A stretch of DNA of 64,000 bases, from contig NZ_JACIEJ010000004.1 in the NCBI RefSeq assembly GCF_014196795.1, positions 62,001 to 126,000 of the forward strand, given 5' to 3'. Both the position numbers and the translations under genes were made by a program. This stretch comes from Sagittula marina (lineage in GTDB: Bacteria > Pseudomonadota > Alphaproteobacteria > Rhodobacterales > Rhodobacteraceae). Shown one piece after another: positions 55,301-64,000 of this stretch; within the stretch, counting starts at the first letter, position 1, and every line of letters starts with the position of its first letter. Under the pieces are notes generated by a model, which was given only the letters and a program-made list of their open reading frames with translations, ran no database searches and was not told the origin of the DNA.

Positions 55301-55630
55301 GGACCGCTTCGGCTTGTCCTCTTCTTCCTCGGCGGCGGCTGCAAGTGCGGCCTCCTCCTCCATCAGCGCCTTACGGTCGGCTACGGGGATCTGATAATAA
55401 TCCGGATGGATTTCCGAGAACGCAAGGAACCCGTGGCGGTTGCCACCGTAATCCACAAATGCCGCCTGCAAGGACGGCTCAACGCGCGTTACCTTTGCGA
55501 GGTAAATGTTTCCGGCGAGCTGCCGTTTGTTCTCCGATTCAAAGTCGAATTCCTCAACCTTGTTTCCGTCCACAACCACAACACGGGTCTCTTCCGCGTG
55601 TGTGGCGTCAATGAGCATCTTCTTTGCCAT
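52334..55630 (-). CDS. rne: Ribonuclease E
   Basis: A 1098-residue RNase E/G protein, the main endonuclease of mRNA decay. The S1 domain begins at residue 35 (RQLAGNIYLAKVTRVEPSLQAAFVDYG) but is split by an acidic, Ser/Ala-rich insert (about residues 88-355) before RYKIQEVIKV. The catalytic core follows (GYIVIGVTEALVAIDVNSGR), as does the zinc link CSACHGTG. The C-terminal 300 residues are disordered and rich in Ala/Pro/Arg, ending in RRGWWSLGR, and should hold degradosome partners. Confidence 0.95.
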   Translation of the reverse strand: MAKKMLIDATHAEETRVVVVDGNKVEEFDFESENKRQLAGNIYLAKVTRVEPSLQAAFVDYGGNRHGFLAFSEIHPDYYQIPVADRKALMEEEAALAAAAEEEEDKPKRSTRSRSRKKPASKTTSSDTSEQNQTDAAPQDTAREPSGMETIDLSDDAETGTDAGAPGEGLSPMERVAETPVGEPVDSIESDGNPEPSTAEDASAVPGVEAAPVQADAASLQSAPVSEPAVTVATPEPTPAEALPSIGVSAEDTPPSAEAVPADAAPVQPVDGPAAEASEHQETASDEDDDDSSPSRPMAANSDDDAHVVTSEPGETQSDDDGDDDETVNADASSRDENIENVADDDTHEDIRPVRKPRPRRYKIQEVIKVRQIMLVQVVKEERGNKGAALTTYLSLAGRYCVLMPNTARGGGISRKITNAADRSKLKAIANEIDVPKGAGLIIRTAGAKRTKTEIKRDYEYLQRLWEQIRELTLKSIAPAKIYEEGDLIKRSIRDLYSREIDEVLVEGERGYRVAKDFMKMIMPSHAKNVKHYVEPMPLFARHQVESYLGGMFNPTVQLKSGGYIVIGVTEALVAIDVNSGRATKEGSIEDTATKTNLEAAEEVARQLRLRDLAGLIVIDFIDMDERKNNAAVEKKLKDKLKTDRARIQVGRISGFGLLEMSRQRLRPGMIEATTQPCSACHGTGLIRSDDNMALQILRQIEEEGVRRRSREVLVKCPVGIANYLMNAKREHIAVIEARYGMAVRIEGDPHLIAPDFSMEKFKTATRAVPEASAPVVSADTSIMDAIDEAAEAEDVVDDVQEVEEAEEAPAAQAKSDTNRPEQSDESDDKPKKKRRRRRRRSKSKDNEQNGDSSSDAGDQSSDDKSNDDDWDVSSHKPTPKGEAQDTSDESAAASDGNGDDDAETPKKPTRSRSRSRSRSKPKSPDSSDQAPTESAQPATDVKAEAQPEEAQAAPVATPEPVAAPAEPAVASADEPAVAAEPEPAPKPAPAPVAEVVEPEPAAAEAPVQEAASDDSGEKARPARTRVKASDVIAQYAATDPAPEAVAEAPEKPADVTDTPKVDASSDAAPAPAADAAPEDDTEAAPEKKRRGWWSLGR

Positions 55631-56317
55631 GTAACCTTATTGCACGCCGGGAGCCCCCTTGAACCGGGTGGCGCAAGGAGTCGCGGGGCGTGTCTTGTCT
55701 GAGCGAAAAGTGACGGCGGCGCGCATAGGTTCAGGCGGGCGTTTCCGCTCCTGCCCTTTTGCCTCAAATGCGTCGCGCGCGTCATCGCGGTTCTTCTCCG
55801 ACGTCGCTCTTGCGCATACTCCGCACGCGACGCCCGTTCATGAAACCCGTCGCCTTTGGCGGATCGGGTTCGGTTCACTGGCCTTCGCGTTGCGGCGGGT
55901 CCTGCCCGCCCGCACCTCTAGGGCCCAATCGGTCCGTGCGGTGCGTCATATGACACCGTCACGGCGAATCTCTGAAGCTCTCCGGACTTTGTCACGCATC
56001 TGTTGAGACGACATGACACCCGGATTCAGCCTATCGGTTAGCATAAGGCCCTGACGCGACAAAACACAATGGACAAAACGCGCTGACGGCCTCCCCTTGC
56101 TGAAGCTTTTCCACAAGCGCCCGAATTTCTACCGTTCGTTCAGGTTTCTCGGCCACGCGGAACACCCAACCGGGGTCTGGGGTTAAACCCGTCGGTGCAC
56201 AACCACGCGTACTGCACGAAGAATTAAGGTCTGGTTAACACCCGCGCGCGGGTGGCCGTGATGTTTGCATTGAAATGCGGTGGCCTGATAGCTTTGTGCG
56301 TCGCTCCGCGCACGCCT
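55631..56317. other. Non-coding stretch between rne and anmK
   Basis: This 687-nt gap holds the leader of rne (read on the minus strand), probably long, as RNase E leaders are autoregulated in E. coli. A palindrome ACCCGCGCGCGGGT is at 56240-56253, 65 nt past the anmK stop, and could end anmK transcripts. No gene or conserved RNA is recognisable. Confidence 0.4.
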
Positions 56318-57451
56318 TCACGCACCACCACCACGCGCCCTGCGCGCGCCTTTTGCCAAGCCGGTGCGACTGATCTGACCACCGCCAATGGGCGTCGCCA
56401 CCCCTGTTGTGCCCGGTGCTGAGGTCGGCAAACCACGCGCCACGCGCACCGCAAGATAGGCAAAGGCCTGCGCCTCAAGCATGTCGCCGTCCAGCCCCAC
56501 GTCCTCCACCGGCTGCACGGGACAGTCGAGCCCGACGGACAGCATCTGCATCATCACCGGATTCTTGCGCCCACCCCCGGTCACCAGAACGCGCGAAGGC
56601 TGAACAGGACAATGCTCCATCCCGACCATCACAGCCGTCGCCGCCATTCCGGTCATGGTCGCCGCGGCATCAGCGTCGCCAAGCTCGCGCACGAGGTCCA
56701 GCATCAGGGAAAAATCGTCACGGTCCAGGGACTTGGGCGGCATTCGGCGAAAGAAAGGCTCGTCCAGAAACAGCTCAAGTGCACCATCCTCGACCGCCCC
56801 CTGTCGCGCCAAACCGCCATCGCGGTCAAAACTGACACCCCGTCGCTGCATCATCAGATCGTTGAGCGGGGCATTGGCCGGACCCGTGTCAAAAGCCAAG
56901 AGCGCGCCGTCCTCCTCGGGTTTGGACAGGCGCGGATCAACCCAGGTCAAGTTGCCGACGCCGCCAAGGTTGAGAAAGCACACTGGCTCCGTCGCCCCAA
57001 TCCACTTGGCACAGGCCCAGTGAAAGAATGGTGCAAGCGGCGCGCCCTCCCCCCCCAAAGCCACATCCGCGGATCGGAAATCCCAGACCACATCGCAGCC
57101 CAACCCCTCGGCCAGCGCCGCCCCATCGCCCAGCTGATGCGTGCCGCGCCCCTGCGGGTCATGCGCCAGGGTTTGGCCATGAAAACCGACCAGATCTGCG
57201 CCGTCAAAGGGAGACAGCGCGTCCATGTGGGCGCGCTGGATGACCTGCCGGGCTGCCTCCAGATCCGCACCGGGCCATTTGCCCAAGGCCGCGCGCAGTA
57301 CCGATTGCTCTGGCTCGGTATACGGCCGATAGCCGCTTTCTCCGAACCGGGAGATCGTCACCCCATCGGTCAAAACACAGGCCGCATCGACCCCGTCCAG
57401 CGACGTGCCCGACATCGCCCCCAATGCCCAGATTGGCCCTTGCTTATTCAT
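56318..57451 (-). CDS. anmK: Anhydro-N-acetylmuramic acid kinase
   Basis: A 377-residue sugar kinase. [14 protein letters not shown] at the start and [17 protein letters not shown] in the C-terminal half are AnmK signatures. It phosphorylates and opens 1,6-anhydro-MurNAc in cell wall recycling. It is divergent from tyrS, an arrangement that is frequent in Rhodobacterales. Confidence 0.94.
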   Translation of the reverse strand: MNKQGPIWALGAMSGTSLDGVDAACVLTDGVTISRFGESGYRPYTEPEQSVLRAALGKWPGADLEAARQVIQRAHMDALSPFDGADLVGFHGQTLAHDPQGRGTHQLGDGAALAEGLGCDVVWDFRSADVALGGEGAPLAPFFHWACAKWIGATEPVCFLNLGGVGNLTWVDPRLSKPEEDGALLAFDTGPANAPLNDLMMQRRGVSFDRDGGLARQGAVEDGALELFLDEPFFRRMPPKSLDRDDFSLMLDLVRELGDADAAATMTGMAATAVMVGMEHCPVQPSRVLVTGGGRKNPVMMQMLSVGLDCPVQPVEDVGLDGDMLEAQAFAYLAVRVARGLPTSAPGTTGVATPIGGGQISRTGLAKGARRARGGGA

Positions 57452-57513
57452 GCCCTTTTCCTCGCGCGCCTCGGCCCTTATACGGCTGACACGTTATATA
57501 CGAGAGGGCCACC

Positions 57514-58767
57514 ATGACCTACCATCCCAAATCGGATTTCATGCGCGTCATGATGGAGCGCGGCTATCTGGCCGATTGCACCGATTACCAGGCATTGGAC
57601 GAAAAGCTGTCGAACGGGGTAGTCACGGCCTATATCGGGTATGACGCCACGGCGCAGTCGCTCCACGTCGGGCACCTGCTCAACATCATGATGCTGCGCT
57701 GGCTGCAAAAGACCGGACATAAGCCGATCACCCTGATGGGCGGTGGCACCACGAAAGTAGGCGACCCATCGTTCCGATCCGACGAACGCCCGCTTTTGGG
57801 ACCGGAGCAGATCGACGCCAACATCGAGGGTATGAACCAGGTCTTTGCCAAATACCTGAGCTATGGCGACGGCAAAACCGATGCGCTGATGCTGAACAAT
57901 GCCGAGTGGCTGGACGGGCTCAACTACCTGGAGTTCCTGCGCGACATCGGTCGGCACTTTTCCGTCAACCGGATGCTGTCCTTTGAATCCGTGAAATCGC
58001 GCCTGGACCGGGAGCAGTCGCTCTCCTTCCTCGAATTCAACTACATGATTCTGCAGGCGTATGATTTCCTTGAGCTCAACAGACGTTACGGCTGTCAGCT
58101 GCAAATGGGCGGCTCGGATCAGTGGGGCAACATCGTCAACGGGATCGACCTGACACGCCGGGTCATCGACCAGCAGATCTTTGGCCTGACATCGCCGCTT
58201 CTGTCGACCTCCGACGGCAAGAAGATGGGCAAGTCAGCGGATGGCGCGGTGTGGCTGAACGCCGACATGCGCGCGCCCTACGAGTTCTGGCAATTCTGGC
58301 GCAACACCACCGATGCGGACGTTGGCCGGTTCCTGAAGCTCTATACCGAGCTGCCTGTCGAGGAATGCGAGCGCCTTGGTGCGCTGGATGGGCGTGAGAT
58401 CAACGACGCCAAGATCATCCTTGCGAATGAGGTGACAACCTTGTGCCACGGCGCCGAGGCGGCGGCAGCGGCTGAGGCCACGGCGCGCGAAGTGTTTGAA
58501 AAGGGCGGTGTCGGGGATGACCTTCCGACGCTGGAACTCTCGGCAGAGGAATTGGGCGACGGCATTTCCATCGTGCAATTGATTGTGCGGGCAGGTCTGG
58601 CGAAATCCGGCAAGGAAGCCAAACGTCTGATCGCCGAGGACGGTGCGCGCATGGACGATGCACCCCTGTCCAACGCTGGCCTGATGGTGGACGCGGGCGC
58701 GCTGGCGTCGCCGATCAAGCTTTCAGCCGGTAAGAAGCGCCACGCTCTGGTAAAGCTCACGGACTGA
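57514..58767 (+). CDS. tyrS: Tyrosyl-tRNA synthetase
   Basis: A 417-residue class I synthetase. HVGH in [16 protein letters not shown] is the HIGH motif and KKMGKS (in [16 protein letters not shown]) is the KMSKS loop. The C-terminal S4-like domain is present. GAGAGG precedes the ATG. Confidence 0.97.
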   Translation: MTYHPKSDFMRVMMERGYLADCTDYQALDEKLSNGVVTAYIGYDATAQSLHVGHLLNIMMLRWLQKTGHKPITLMGGGTTKVGDPSFRSDERPLLGPEQIDANIEGMNQVFAKYLSYGDGKTDALMLNNAEWLDGLNYLEFLRDIGRHFSVNRMLSFESVKSRLDREQSLSFLEFNYMILQAYDFLELNRRYGCQLQMGGSDQWGNIVNGIDLTRRVIDQQIFGLTSPLLSTSDGKKMGKSADGAVWLNADMRAPYEFWQFWRNTTDADVGRFLKLYTELPVEECERLGALDGREINDAKIILANEVTTLCHGAEAAAAAEATAREVFEKGGVGDDLPTLELSAEELGDGISIVQLIVRAGLAKSGKEAKRLIAEDGARMDDAPLSNAGLMVDAGALASPIKLSAGKKRHALVKLTD

Positions 58768-58841
58768 TCAGCGCAACACATGCGAAATCTGGCAGGGTGG
58801 TCCGTCGGGTCGCCCTGTCTTTCGTTCGCCTCCGCGCTACG

Positions 58842-59006
58842 TCAGAGCAACGCTTGAATTACCGACATCAGCAACACGGGAACCGAAAGCGCCGCCGTCA
58901 TCAGCAGCGCCGCAGCGAAGGTGGGTCGCGGCCGGGCGATTGCCTGCGCGGCGCGGTTGTTGGTCAGCTCAGAGCGGGGCGCGGTGCGGCGCAGAGTTCG
59001 TGTCAT
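58842..59006 (-). CDS. Possible small membrane protein
   Basis: A 54-residue candidate: a basic N-terminus (RTLRRTAPRSEL) and a C-terminal hydrophobic helix (FAAALLMTAALSVPVLLM). The hydrophobic tail suggests a real tail-anchored peptide. No strong ribosome binding site is visible and the start is uncertain, so it may be non-coding. Confidence 0.35.
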   Translation of the reverse strand: MTRTLRRTAPRSELTNNRAAQAIARPRPTFAAALLMTAALSVPVLLMSVIQALL

Positions 59007-59056
59007 CATGACGGCCATTAAGCCATTCATAAGTTTTCATAGCGTTAATAACCGGC

Positions 59057-59950
59057 ATGACCGACTCACTTGCCCTCCCCCTTCCCCAAAGTCCGCAATT
59101 TGCACGGACCTGTGAGGTTCTGGGCGTGCCGTTGCGTCTGTGCAAACGAGAGCGGCGACGACATGTCAGCATGATATGGCAGGTACAATCGCGGCGGCTT
59201 GGCCCATTGGGACGAGTGGATCTGGTGTCGCGCGGCCCCGTGGCAGAGAATCCGGATGATTTGAACGACTGGGCGCAGGTTTGGCGTCACTGGCATGATG
59301 GCCGGCCCATGATTCTAAACGCCGACGGGATAGCCGCCAAAACCCTGCGGGCCGCCGGGTTCTGGCCCTTGCTGACGCCTGCAACCTTGTGCGTGTTGCC
59401 TTTGGGCGATACGGCAAAGATGCGCGCGGCCCTTCAACAGAAGTGGCGAAATCGGCTCAATCGCGTTCAGCGGACCGATGTGACGGTGGTGAAACGGGCG
59501 TTGAAAACTGATGACTGGCTGCTGCAAGCGGAAGCCGAGCACGCAAAGACAAAGGGCTATCGCGGCTTGCCCCCCGCTTTTTCCGTGGCCTTCGCGCAAG
59601 CTAACCCGGGCCTCGCCTGCGTCTACGAGGCGCGTCACAAGGGGCAGCCCATCGCCGCCTCTTTGATGTTGCGACACGGGCGGATGGCCACTTGGCAAAT
59701 CGGGCAGAGCACCGAGGCGGGCCGCGCCCTGAACGCCATGAACCTTGTTCTGTGGGAGGCTATGCAGGATCTGGCACGCGCGGGACACGATCAAATCGAC
59801 CTTGGGATCCTGAACGAACAAGACGCCGCCGGTCTGACACGCTTCAAGCTGGGCACAGGGGCCCGGGCGCATCGATTGGGCGGCACCTGGCTGCATCTGG
59901 GATGCCTCGCCCCAATGGCGCGATGGCTGCCGGATCGCATGTGTGCCTGA
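59057..59950 (+). CDS. GNAT/FemAB-like acyltransferase
   Basis: A 297-residue protein. ALQQKWRNRLNRVQRTDVTV and GLACVYEARHKGQPIAASLMLRHG follow the second GNAT-fold half of FemAB/BioF2-type acyltransferases. NLVLWEAMQDLARAGHDQID is the usual C-terminal helix and strand. These enzymes add an acyl or amino acid group; the acceptor is unknown. It converges with the DUF3179 gene with no gap. Confidence 0.75.
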   Translation: MTDSLALPLPQSPQFARTCEVLGVPLRLCKRERRRHVSMIWQVQSRRLGPLGRVDLVSRGPVAENPDDLNDWAQVWRHWHDGRPMILNADGIAAKTLRAAGFWPLLTPATLCVLPLGDTAKMRAALQQKWRNRLNRVQRTDVTVVKRALKTDDWLLQAEAEHAKTKGYRGLPPAFSVAFAQANPGLACVYEARHKGQPIAASLMLRHGRMATWQIGQSTEAGRALNAMNLVLWEAMQDLARAGHDQIDLGILNEQDAAGLTRFKLGTGARAHRLGGTWLHLGCLAPMARWLPDRMCA

Positions 59951-60922
59951 TCAGTCGAGCATCCATATTCCGTCGGGCCAGAATGCATGGAAGGCAAAGG
60001 CAAACATGACGTCATGCGGCAGATCCTTGCCGTCGGCATCCCGCACTCGGACAGAGCCGACATCCCGCCCGTCGCGGATGAAATCACTGTCCAGAGCCGA
60101 AGCCTGACCTGCGCGCCAACTCAGCACCACACCGTCTTCGCGCAGTTCCTTGGCCTCCGCCAAGCGCGCGAGGGGCCATGCGCGGTCCCCGACACGCACC
60201 ACGCGCACAAGGGGCGCGATGCCATGGGGCGGCATCTCGCCGGAATAAAGGAACGGACGATGCGACGAATCATAGCCACGATAGGGGTTGCGCCCATACG
60301 CCCGGTTCCACGCAGGCTCTGCCATCACCAGCCCGTCCGGGGACCGGGCGGTAAAATCGTCGTAGCTTTCCATCCATGACGGCAGGCTCGTGAGCGTTTT
60401 GCCCGTCATCTCGCCCACGATCCCGGTGCCGATCGCCTGCTGCCACCAGCTTTGGGTTTCACGGTCGTACATGATCATGTCGGAATTGCGCAGCTTGCCG
60501 GAGACGCCGAAGGTCAGCTCCTGCCCCGCCACGCGCCGGTCAAAGGTCAGGGCGGAGTTGCACAGAGGACAGAAAGTCACCGCAACCGGCACGTCACCGA
60601 TGCGATCATTGACGATTTCGTGCCACGTCAGATATCGGATCGGATAAGCGCGCGGTGCTTCGCCGTCGAGGTCCACGGTAATGACAGGTTCGCGAGCATC
60701 AATCCCCCGCCCCTCCGCGACAGGCAGGAACGACGGATCAGACAGCGCGGGGATACCGTCCTTTCCCGGCCCACCGGAAATGACCTCGGCCCAACTGTCC
60801 AATGACGTCTGCGAGAAGTCCGTCGCTGGCCATTCGTTTTTCCAAAAAGACGGGTCTGCCGCGGTGGCGTGCCCTGTCAGGGCAAGCGTGCCGCCCAAGA
60901 CCAGTCCCAAAAGTCGTCGCAT
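59951..60922 (-). CDS. DUF3179 domain protein, exported
   Basis: A 323-residue protein with a Sec signal (LLGLVLGGTLALTGHATAA). The core of DUF3179 is present: YPIRYLTWHEIVND, VTFCPLCNSALTFDR (Cys pair) and LRNSDMIMYDRETQSWWQQ. The function of this family is not known. GGAGG precedes the ATG. Confidence 0.9.
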   Translation of the reverse strand: MRRLLGLVLGGTLALTGHATAADPSFWKNEWPATDFSQTSLDSWAEVISGGPGKDGIPALSDPSFLPVAEGRGIDAREPVITVDLDGEAPRAYPIRYLTWHEIVNDRIGDVPVAVTFCPLCNSALTFDRRVAGQELTFGVSGKLRNSDMIMYDRETQSWWQQAIGTGIVGEMTGKTLTSLPSWMESYDDFTARSPDGLVMAEPAWNRAYGRNPYRGYDSSHRPFLYSGEMPPHGIAPLVRVVRVGDRAWPLARLAEAKELREDGVVLSWRAGQASALDSDFIRDGRDVGSVRVRDADGKDLPHDVMFAFAFHAFWPDGIWMLD

Positions 60923-60975
60923 CGCCGCCCTCCCCCAATGGTCAGAAACACCTTGGCAAGAAACGACGCTTTTGC

Positions 60976-61851
60976 CTAGGCGGTGTGCAGATCGCGTTGA
61001 TCGAGGAAGGTCAGGATCGCTTCAGCCAGATGCGGCGCAACGGTCGGGTCGAGATGAAAGTGGTGGTCGCCGTCAAGATCCAACCGTGTGTAATCACCGA
61101 TCAGATCAGCAGCCTGCGTCAGGAGGGCGGCCAGTGCAGGACGTGTGCAGATGCCGTCTCGGGCCATGATGTTCAGGACAGGACAGCGCAGGTTGCGCAA
61201 CACATCCTCCACATCGGTTTGGGTCAGCTTGACGGCAGAGCTTGCAAAGAGCCTGCGGTCGCCGCGCAACTGGTACCCGCCGTCAACGGCCTGCAAGGCG
61301 CGAGCCGCAAGTGCTTGGGAAGTGGCGGCGCTATTGCCTTGGGCGGCGCGACGGGCCGCATAGGCGTCGGCGGTTTCAAACGTGCGCGGCGAACGCGAGG
61401 ATTGGGCGCGCACGTCGGTCACAAACTTGCCGAGGGTCTCTGCAAAGCCAACCTGCGTCGGCTCCGGTGCCAAGGCATCCAAAGACACCAGGGCACGCAC
61501 CCGATCCGGCTGCGCAGCGGCAAAGAGTGCCGCAATATTGGCACCCCGCGAATGCCCCATCAGCACGGGCTGCACCCAGCCGAGGCGATCCAGTATCCCG
61601 GCAATCTGAGGCAGATCATCCCAGATGTTGTAGGTCGCGTGAGCCGCGCGATGGGCGCTCAGACCCTGCCCGCTCAAATCCAGCGCCACCACGCGGCATC
61701 CGGTCAAACGCGGCGCCAGTATGGAAAAGCTGTCGGCGTGGTCCATCCAACCATGCAGCGCCAAAACCGGTGTACCGTCTTCCGGCCCCCACATGCGGCC
61801 AGCATAGGTCAGCCCGTCAACCGTCCACTCTGCGTCGATACCCTGCGTCAT
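60976..61851 (-). CDS. Alpha/beta hydrolase
   Basis: A 291-residue cytosolic hydrolase: VLALHGWMDHADSFSILAP holds the oxyanion strand, VLMGHSRGANIAALFA the nucleophile Ser, and LDGDHHFHLD the catalytic His near the end. It lies upstream of the DUF3179 gene with 53 nt between. The substrate is unknown. Confidence 0.88.
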   Translation of the reverse strand: MTQGIDAEWTVDGLTYAGRMWGPEDGTPVLALHGWMDHADSFSILAPRLTGCRVVALDLSGQGLSAHRAAHATYNIWDDLPQIAGILDRLGWVQPVLMGHSRGANIAALFAAAQPDRVRALVSLDALAPEPTQVGFAETLGKFVTDVRAQSSRSPRTFETADAYAARRAAQGNSAATSQALAARALQAVDGGYQLRGDRRLFASSAVKLTQTDVEDVLRNLRCPVLNIMARDGICTRPALAALLTQAADLIGDYTRLDLDGDHHFHLDPTVAPHLAEAILTFLDQRDLHTA

Positions 61852-61867
61852 GTCATTGCCTTTGTTA

Positions 61868-61904
61868 CGAAAAAGCCCTCCCCGCGCGGGCGGAGAGGGC
61901 TGAT
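61868..61904 (-). terminator. Terminator after the cyclophilin pair
   Basis: AGCCCTC pairs with GAGGGCT over an inner CCCGC/GCGGG stem, and on the minus strand TTTTT follows. It ends the two peptidyl-prolyl isomerase genes before the alpha/beta hydrolase gene. Confidence 0.75.
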
Positions 61905-61925
61905 CTATAAAAACCGTCAGAGCCG

Positions 61926-62489
61926 TCAGTTGGTGACAGTGACTTTGGTCATACGGTCCGGCTCGCCAGACACTGCGCCAGAGCGGGCTGCGCCACGCTT
62001 GATGCCGTCGACCACGTCCATGCCGCTCGTGACTTCACCGATGACCGTGTACTGACCGTTCAGAAACGGGCCGGGCTCGAACATGATGAAGAACTGAGAG
62101 TTGGCGCTGTCCGGCGATTGCGACCGGGCCATGCCCACGACGCCACGCTCGAACGCCCGGTCGGAGAATTCCGCACCGATCATGCCAAGGTCAGACCCGC
62201 CGGTGCCAGCGCGCCGCATGTCGAACCCATCGTCGGTTGCATCGCCGAACTGCACGTCGCCGGTCTGCGCCATGAAGCCGTCGATCACCCGGTGAAACAC
62301 GACACCGTCATAGGCACCCTGTTCAGCCAGCTTGGTGACCTGTGCCACATGGTTCGGCGCGACGTTCTCAAACAGGTCGATGGCAATGGTGCCCTTGGGG
62401 CCGCCTTCGCCGGCGACCTCGATCTGCAGGCCCGTGGCCAGCGCAGGGCCTGCCAGAACCGTCAGAGCCAGAGTCAGCTTACGCAACAT
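61926..62489 (-). CDS. Peptidyl-prolyl isomerase, cyclophilin type, exported
   Basis: A 187-residue cyclophilin with a signal peptide ([18 protein letters not shown]). The core motifs [14 protein letters not shown] and NSQFFIMFEP are present. It probably folds periplasmic proteins. It overlaps the cytosolic paralogue upstream by 11 nt. Confidence 0.92.
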   Translation of the reverse strand: MLRKLTLALTVLAGPALATGLQIEVAGEGGPKGTIAIDLFENVAPNHVAQVTKLAEQGAYDGVVFHRVIDGFMAQTGDVQFGDATDDGFDMRRAGTGGSDLGMIGAEFSDRAFERGVVGMARSQSPDSANSQFFIMFEPGPFLNGQYTVIGEVTSGMDVVDGIKRGAARSGAVSGEPDRMTKVTVTN

Positions 62490-62988
62490 CTGCGGCCACC
62501 TTTACAGAGATCATGCGATCCGGGTTCGCGGGCGGCTCGCCACGCGTAAGGGCGTCGACATGCTCCATGCCTTCGATCACCTGACCGTAGACCGTGTACT
62601 GGCCGTTCAAGAAATCGTTGTCCTTGAAGTTGATGAAAAACTGCGAGTTGGCAGAGTTCGGGTTCTGCGACCGCGCCGCGCCCAGGGTGCCGCGGGCATG
62701 CGGCACGCGGGAAAACTCCGCGGGCAGATCCGGCAGCTCGGAACTGCCTGTGCCAGCGCGGCGTGGGTTGTAGTCTTTTTCCATGTTGGCATGCTCGACA
62801 TCGCCGGTCTGCGCCATGAAGCCGTCGATGACGCGGTGGAAGGCCACGTTGTCATAGGCACCTGCACGGGCCAGCTCTTTCATGCGTTCAACGTGCTTGG
62901 GCGCAACGTCGGGCATCAGTGCGATGGTGACAGTGCCACCTTTGAGTTCCATCACGATGGTGTTCTCGGGATCCTTGATCTCAGCCAT
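62479..62988 (-). CDS. Peptidyl-prolyl isomerase, cyclophilin type, cytosolic
   Basis: A 169-residue cyclophilin without a signal: [24 protein letters not shown] and [21 protein letters not shown] lies before the ATG at 62988; the longer frame has no site. It is the first of the overlapping pair. Confidence 0.93.
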   Translation of the reverse strand: MAEIKDPENTIVMELKGGTVTIALMPDVAPKHVERMKELARAGAYDNVAFHRVIDGFMAQTGDVEHANMEKDYNPRRAGTGSSELPDLPAEFSRVPHARGTLGAARSQNPNSANSQFFINFKDNDFLNGQYTVYGQVIEGMEHVDALTRGEPPANPDRMISVKVAADVA

Positions 62989-63134
62989 GGGGTCCACTCC
63001 TTGTCCACATTGCCGGGATGTGTATCGTGCTGCGCGCGCAAAGCCAAGCAGACGTTGACCTTGGGCCGCGCAGAGGGCAACACGGTGCAAAAGTGCGCGG
63101 ACCCTCGCGTATTCAGGGATATGGGAGCAAAGAC

Positions 63135-64000
63135 ATGACCTGGAAAACCCTTGATGACATGGATCTTGATGGCCAGCGGGTGCTGACGCGCGTCGATATC
63201 AACGTGCCGGTCGAAAATGGGAAAGTCACGGACACCACCCGGATGGAGCGGATCGCCGCGACAGTTCAGGATATTCTCGCCCGCGGCGGCAAGCCGGTGC
63301 TGCTGGCCCATTTCGGCCGCCCCAAGGGGGAACGCCGCGATGACATGAGCCTGAAGATGCTGGTGCCCGCGCTGCAGGATGTTCTGGGGGCCGACGTGGT
63401 CTTTGCAGACGACTGTATTGGACCGGTGGCGCAAGCCGTCGTCGACACGCTGGAAGAAAACCAGGTGGCGCTGCTGGAGAACACCCGTTTCCATGCCGGC
63501 GAAGAGAAAAATGACGAGGCGCTCGCGGCACAAATGGCCGAACTGGGCGACATCTATTGCAACGATGCGTTCTCTGCCGCGCACCGCGCCCATGCCTCGA
63601 CCGAGGCGCTGGCGCGGTTGCTGCCGTCCTGTGCCGGTCGCCTGATGCAGGGCGAATTGCAGGCGTTGGAATCGGCGCTTGGCTCACCGGAGCGCCCTGT
63701 GCTGGCGGTGGTCGGCGGCGCCAAAGTGTCCACCAAGCTGGATCTTCTGTCCAACCTTGTTGAAAAGGTCGACATGCTGGTGATCGGTGGCGGGATGGCG
63801 AACACCTTCCTCGCGTCCCAGGGCATCAATGTGGGCAAATCGCTGTGCGAGCACGACATGACCGACACCGCGAAGGCAATCGCGGAGAAGGCCGTGACCA
63901 CGGGTTGCGCCCTGCTTCTGCCGCGTGACGTCGTCGTCGCGCGTGAGTTCAAGGCCGGTGCCGAGAACGAGATCGTGCTGACCGAGAACTGCCCGTCTGA
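63135..64000 (+). CDS. pgk: Phosphoglycerate kinase, 5' part
   Basis: The first 288 residues of a protein normally near 395. [44 protein letters not shown] and [14 protein letters not shown] are PGK signatures. It makes ATP from 1,3-bisphosphoglycerate. GGGAG lies upstream of the ATG. The frame is open at the window edge. Confidence 0.96.
   Translation, partial: MTWKTLDDMDLDGQRVLTRVDINVPVENGKVTDTTRMERIAATVQDILARGGKPVLLAHFGRPKGERRDDMSLKMLVPALQDVLGADVVFADDCIGPVAQAVVDTLEENQVALLENTRFHAGEEKNDEALAAQMAELGDIYCNDAFSAAHRAHASTEALARLLPSCAGRLMQGELQALESALGSPERPVLAVVGGAKVSTKLDLLSNLVEKVDMLVIGGGMANTFLASQGINVGKSLCEHDMTDTAKAIAEKAVTTGCALLLPRDVVVAREFKAGAENEIVLTENCPS

Noticed and set aside
60802-62055. A 417-codon plus-strand open frame
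   Set aside because: It crosses three well-supported minus-strand genes and a terminator.

Overview
The window reads as a chromosomal segment of an alphaproteobacterium of the marine Roseobacter/Rhodobacterales group. GC content is high, genes are densely packed on both strands, and several gene neighbourhoods are typical of that group: dnaB-alr-lipid ABC transporter-radA-cvpA-purF, surE-pcm-LysM/M23 peptidase-DUF815 ATPase-tatCBA, and a Hint-domain protein with Rhodobacterales-style sequence. I saw no tRNA, rRNA, CRISPR array, prophage or insertion sequence. Most of the window is core genome.

Layout. 1-12.2 kb: the 3' end of purL, an M48 peptidase, an SDR/AlkC-type repair pair, a Hint protein, a Rho_N-like small protein, prfC, a secreted small protein, a large OmpA-family protein with an Ala/Gln/Glu-rich region, and a VWA/MoxR pair (CoxE/CoxD-like). 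12.4-18.5 kb: five co-directional genes for glycosyl and sulfuryl transfer and an FkbM methyltransferase, probably for a surface glycan. 18.6-24.0 kb: a cobalamin riboswitch followed by btuB-btuF-btuC-btuD-cbiZ, a regulated corrinoid uptake and remodelling operon. 24.2-28.6 kb: an unassigned hydrolase-like gene, a small membrane protein, pyrC, a zinc-motif protein, a DCC-family protein and pyrE.

28.8-41.1 kb: dnaB, a degenerate CobS homologue, alr, an MlaE/MlaF-type transporter with two further membrane proteins, radA, cvpA, a 700-nt non-coding stretch, purF, a DUF2199-like protein, a PilP-like fragment and an SDR. 41.2-46.5 kb: surE, pcm, the LysM/M23 peptidase gene, then tatABC and a DUF815 ATPase on the minus strand. 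46.7-52.3 kb: a YafY-type regulator, class I fructose-bisphosphate aldolase with a palindromic operator-like site, a P450/lipase-like pair, ccdA and a TusA-like protein. 52.3-64.0 kb: RNase E with a large disordered insert in its S1 domain, anmK, tyrS, an acyltransferase, a DUF3179 protein, an alpha/beta hydrolase, two overlapping cyclophilins and the 5' part of pgk.

The points most worth a second look are the CobS homologue that has lost its conserved acidic residues, the degenerate sulfotransferase-glycosyltransferase fusion in the surface-glycan cluster, two intergenic nested palindromes, a shared hairpin plus CCCCGGAGTATTT repeat at two distant sites, and an operator-like repeat in front of the aldolase gene. 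No clear new defence or mobile system is visible.
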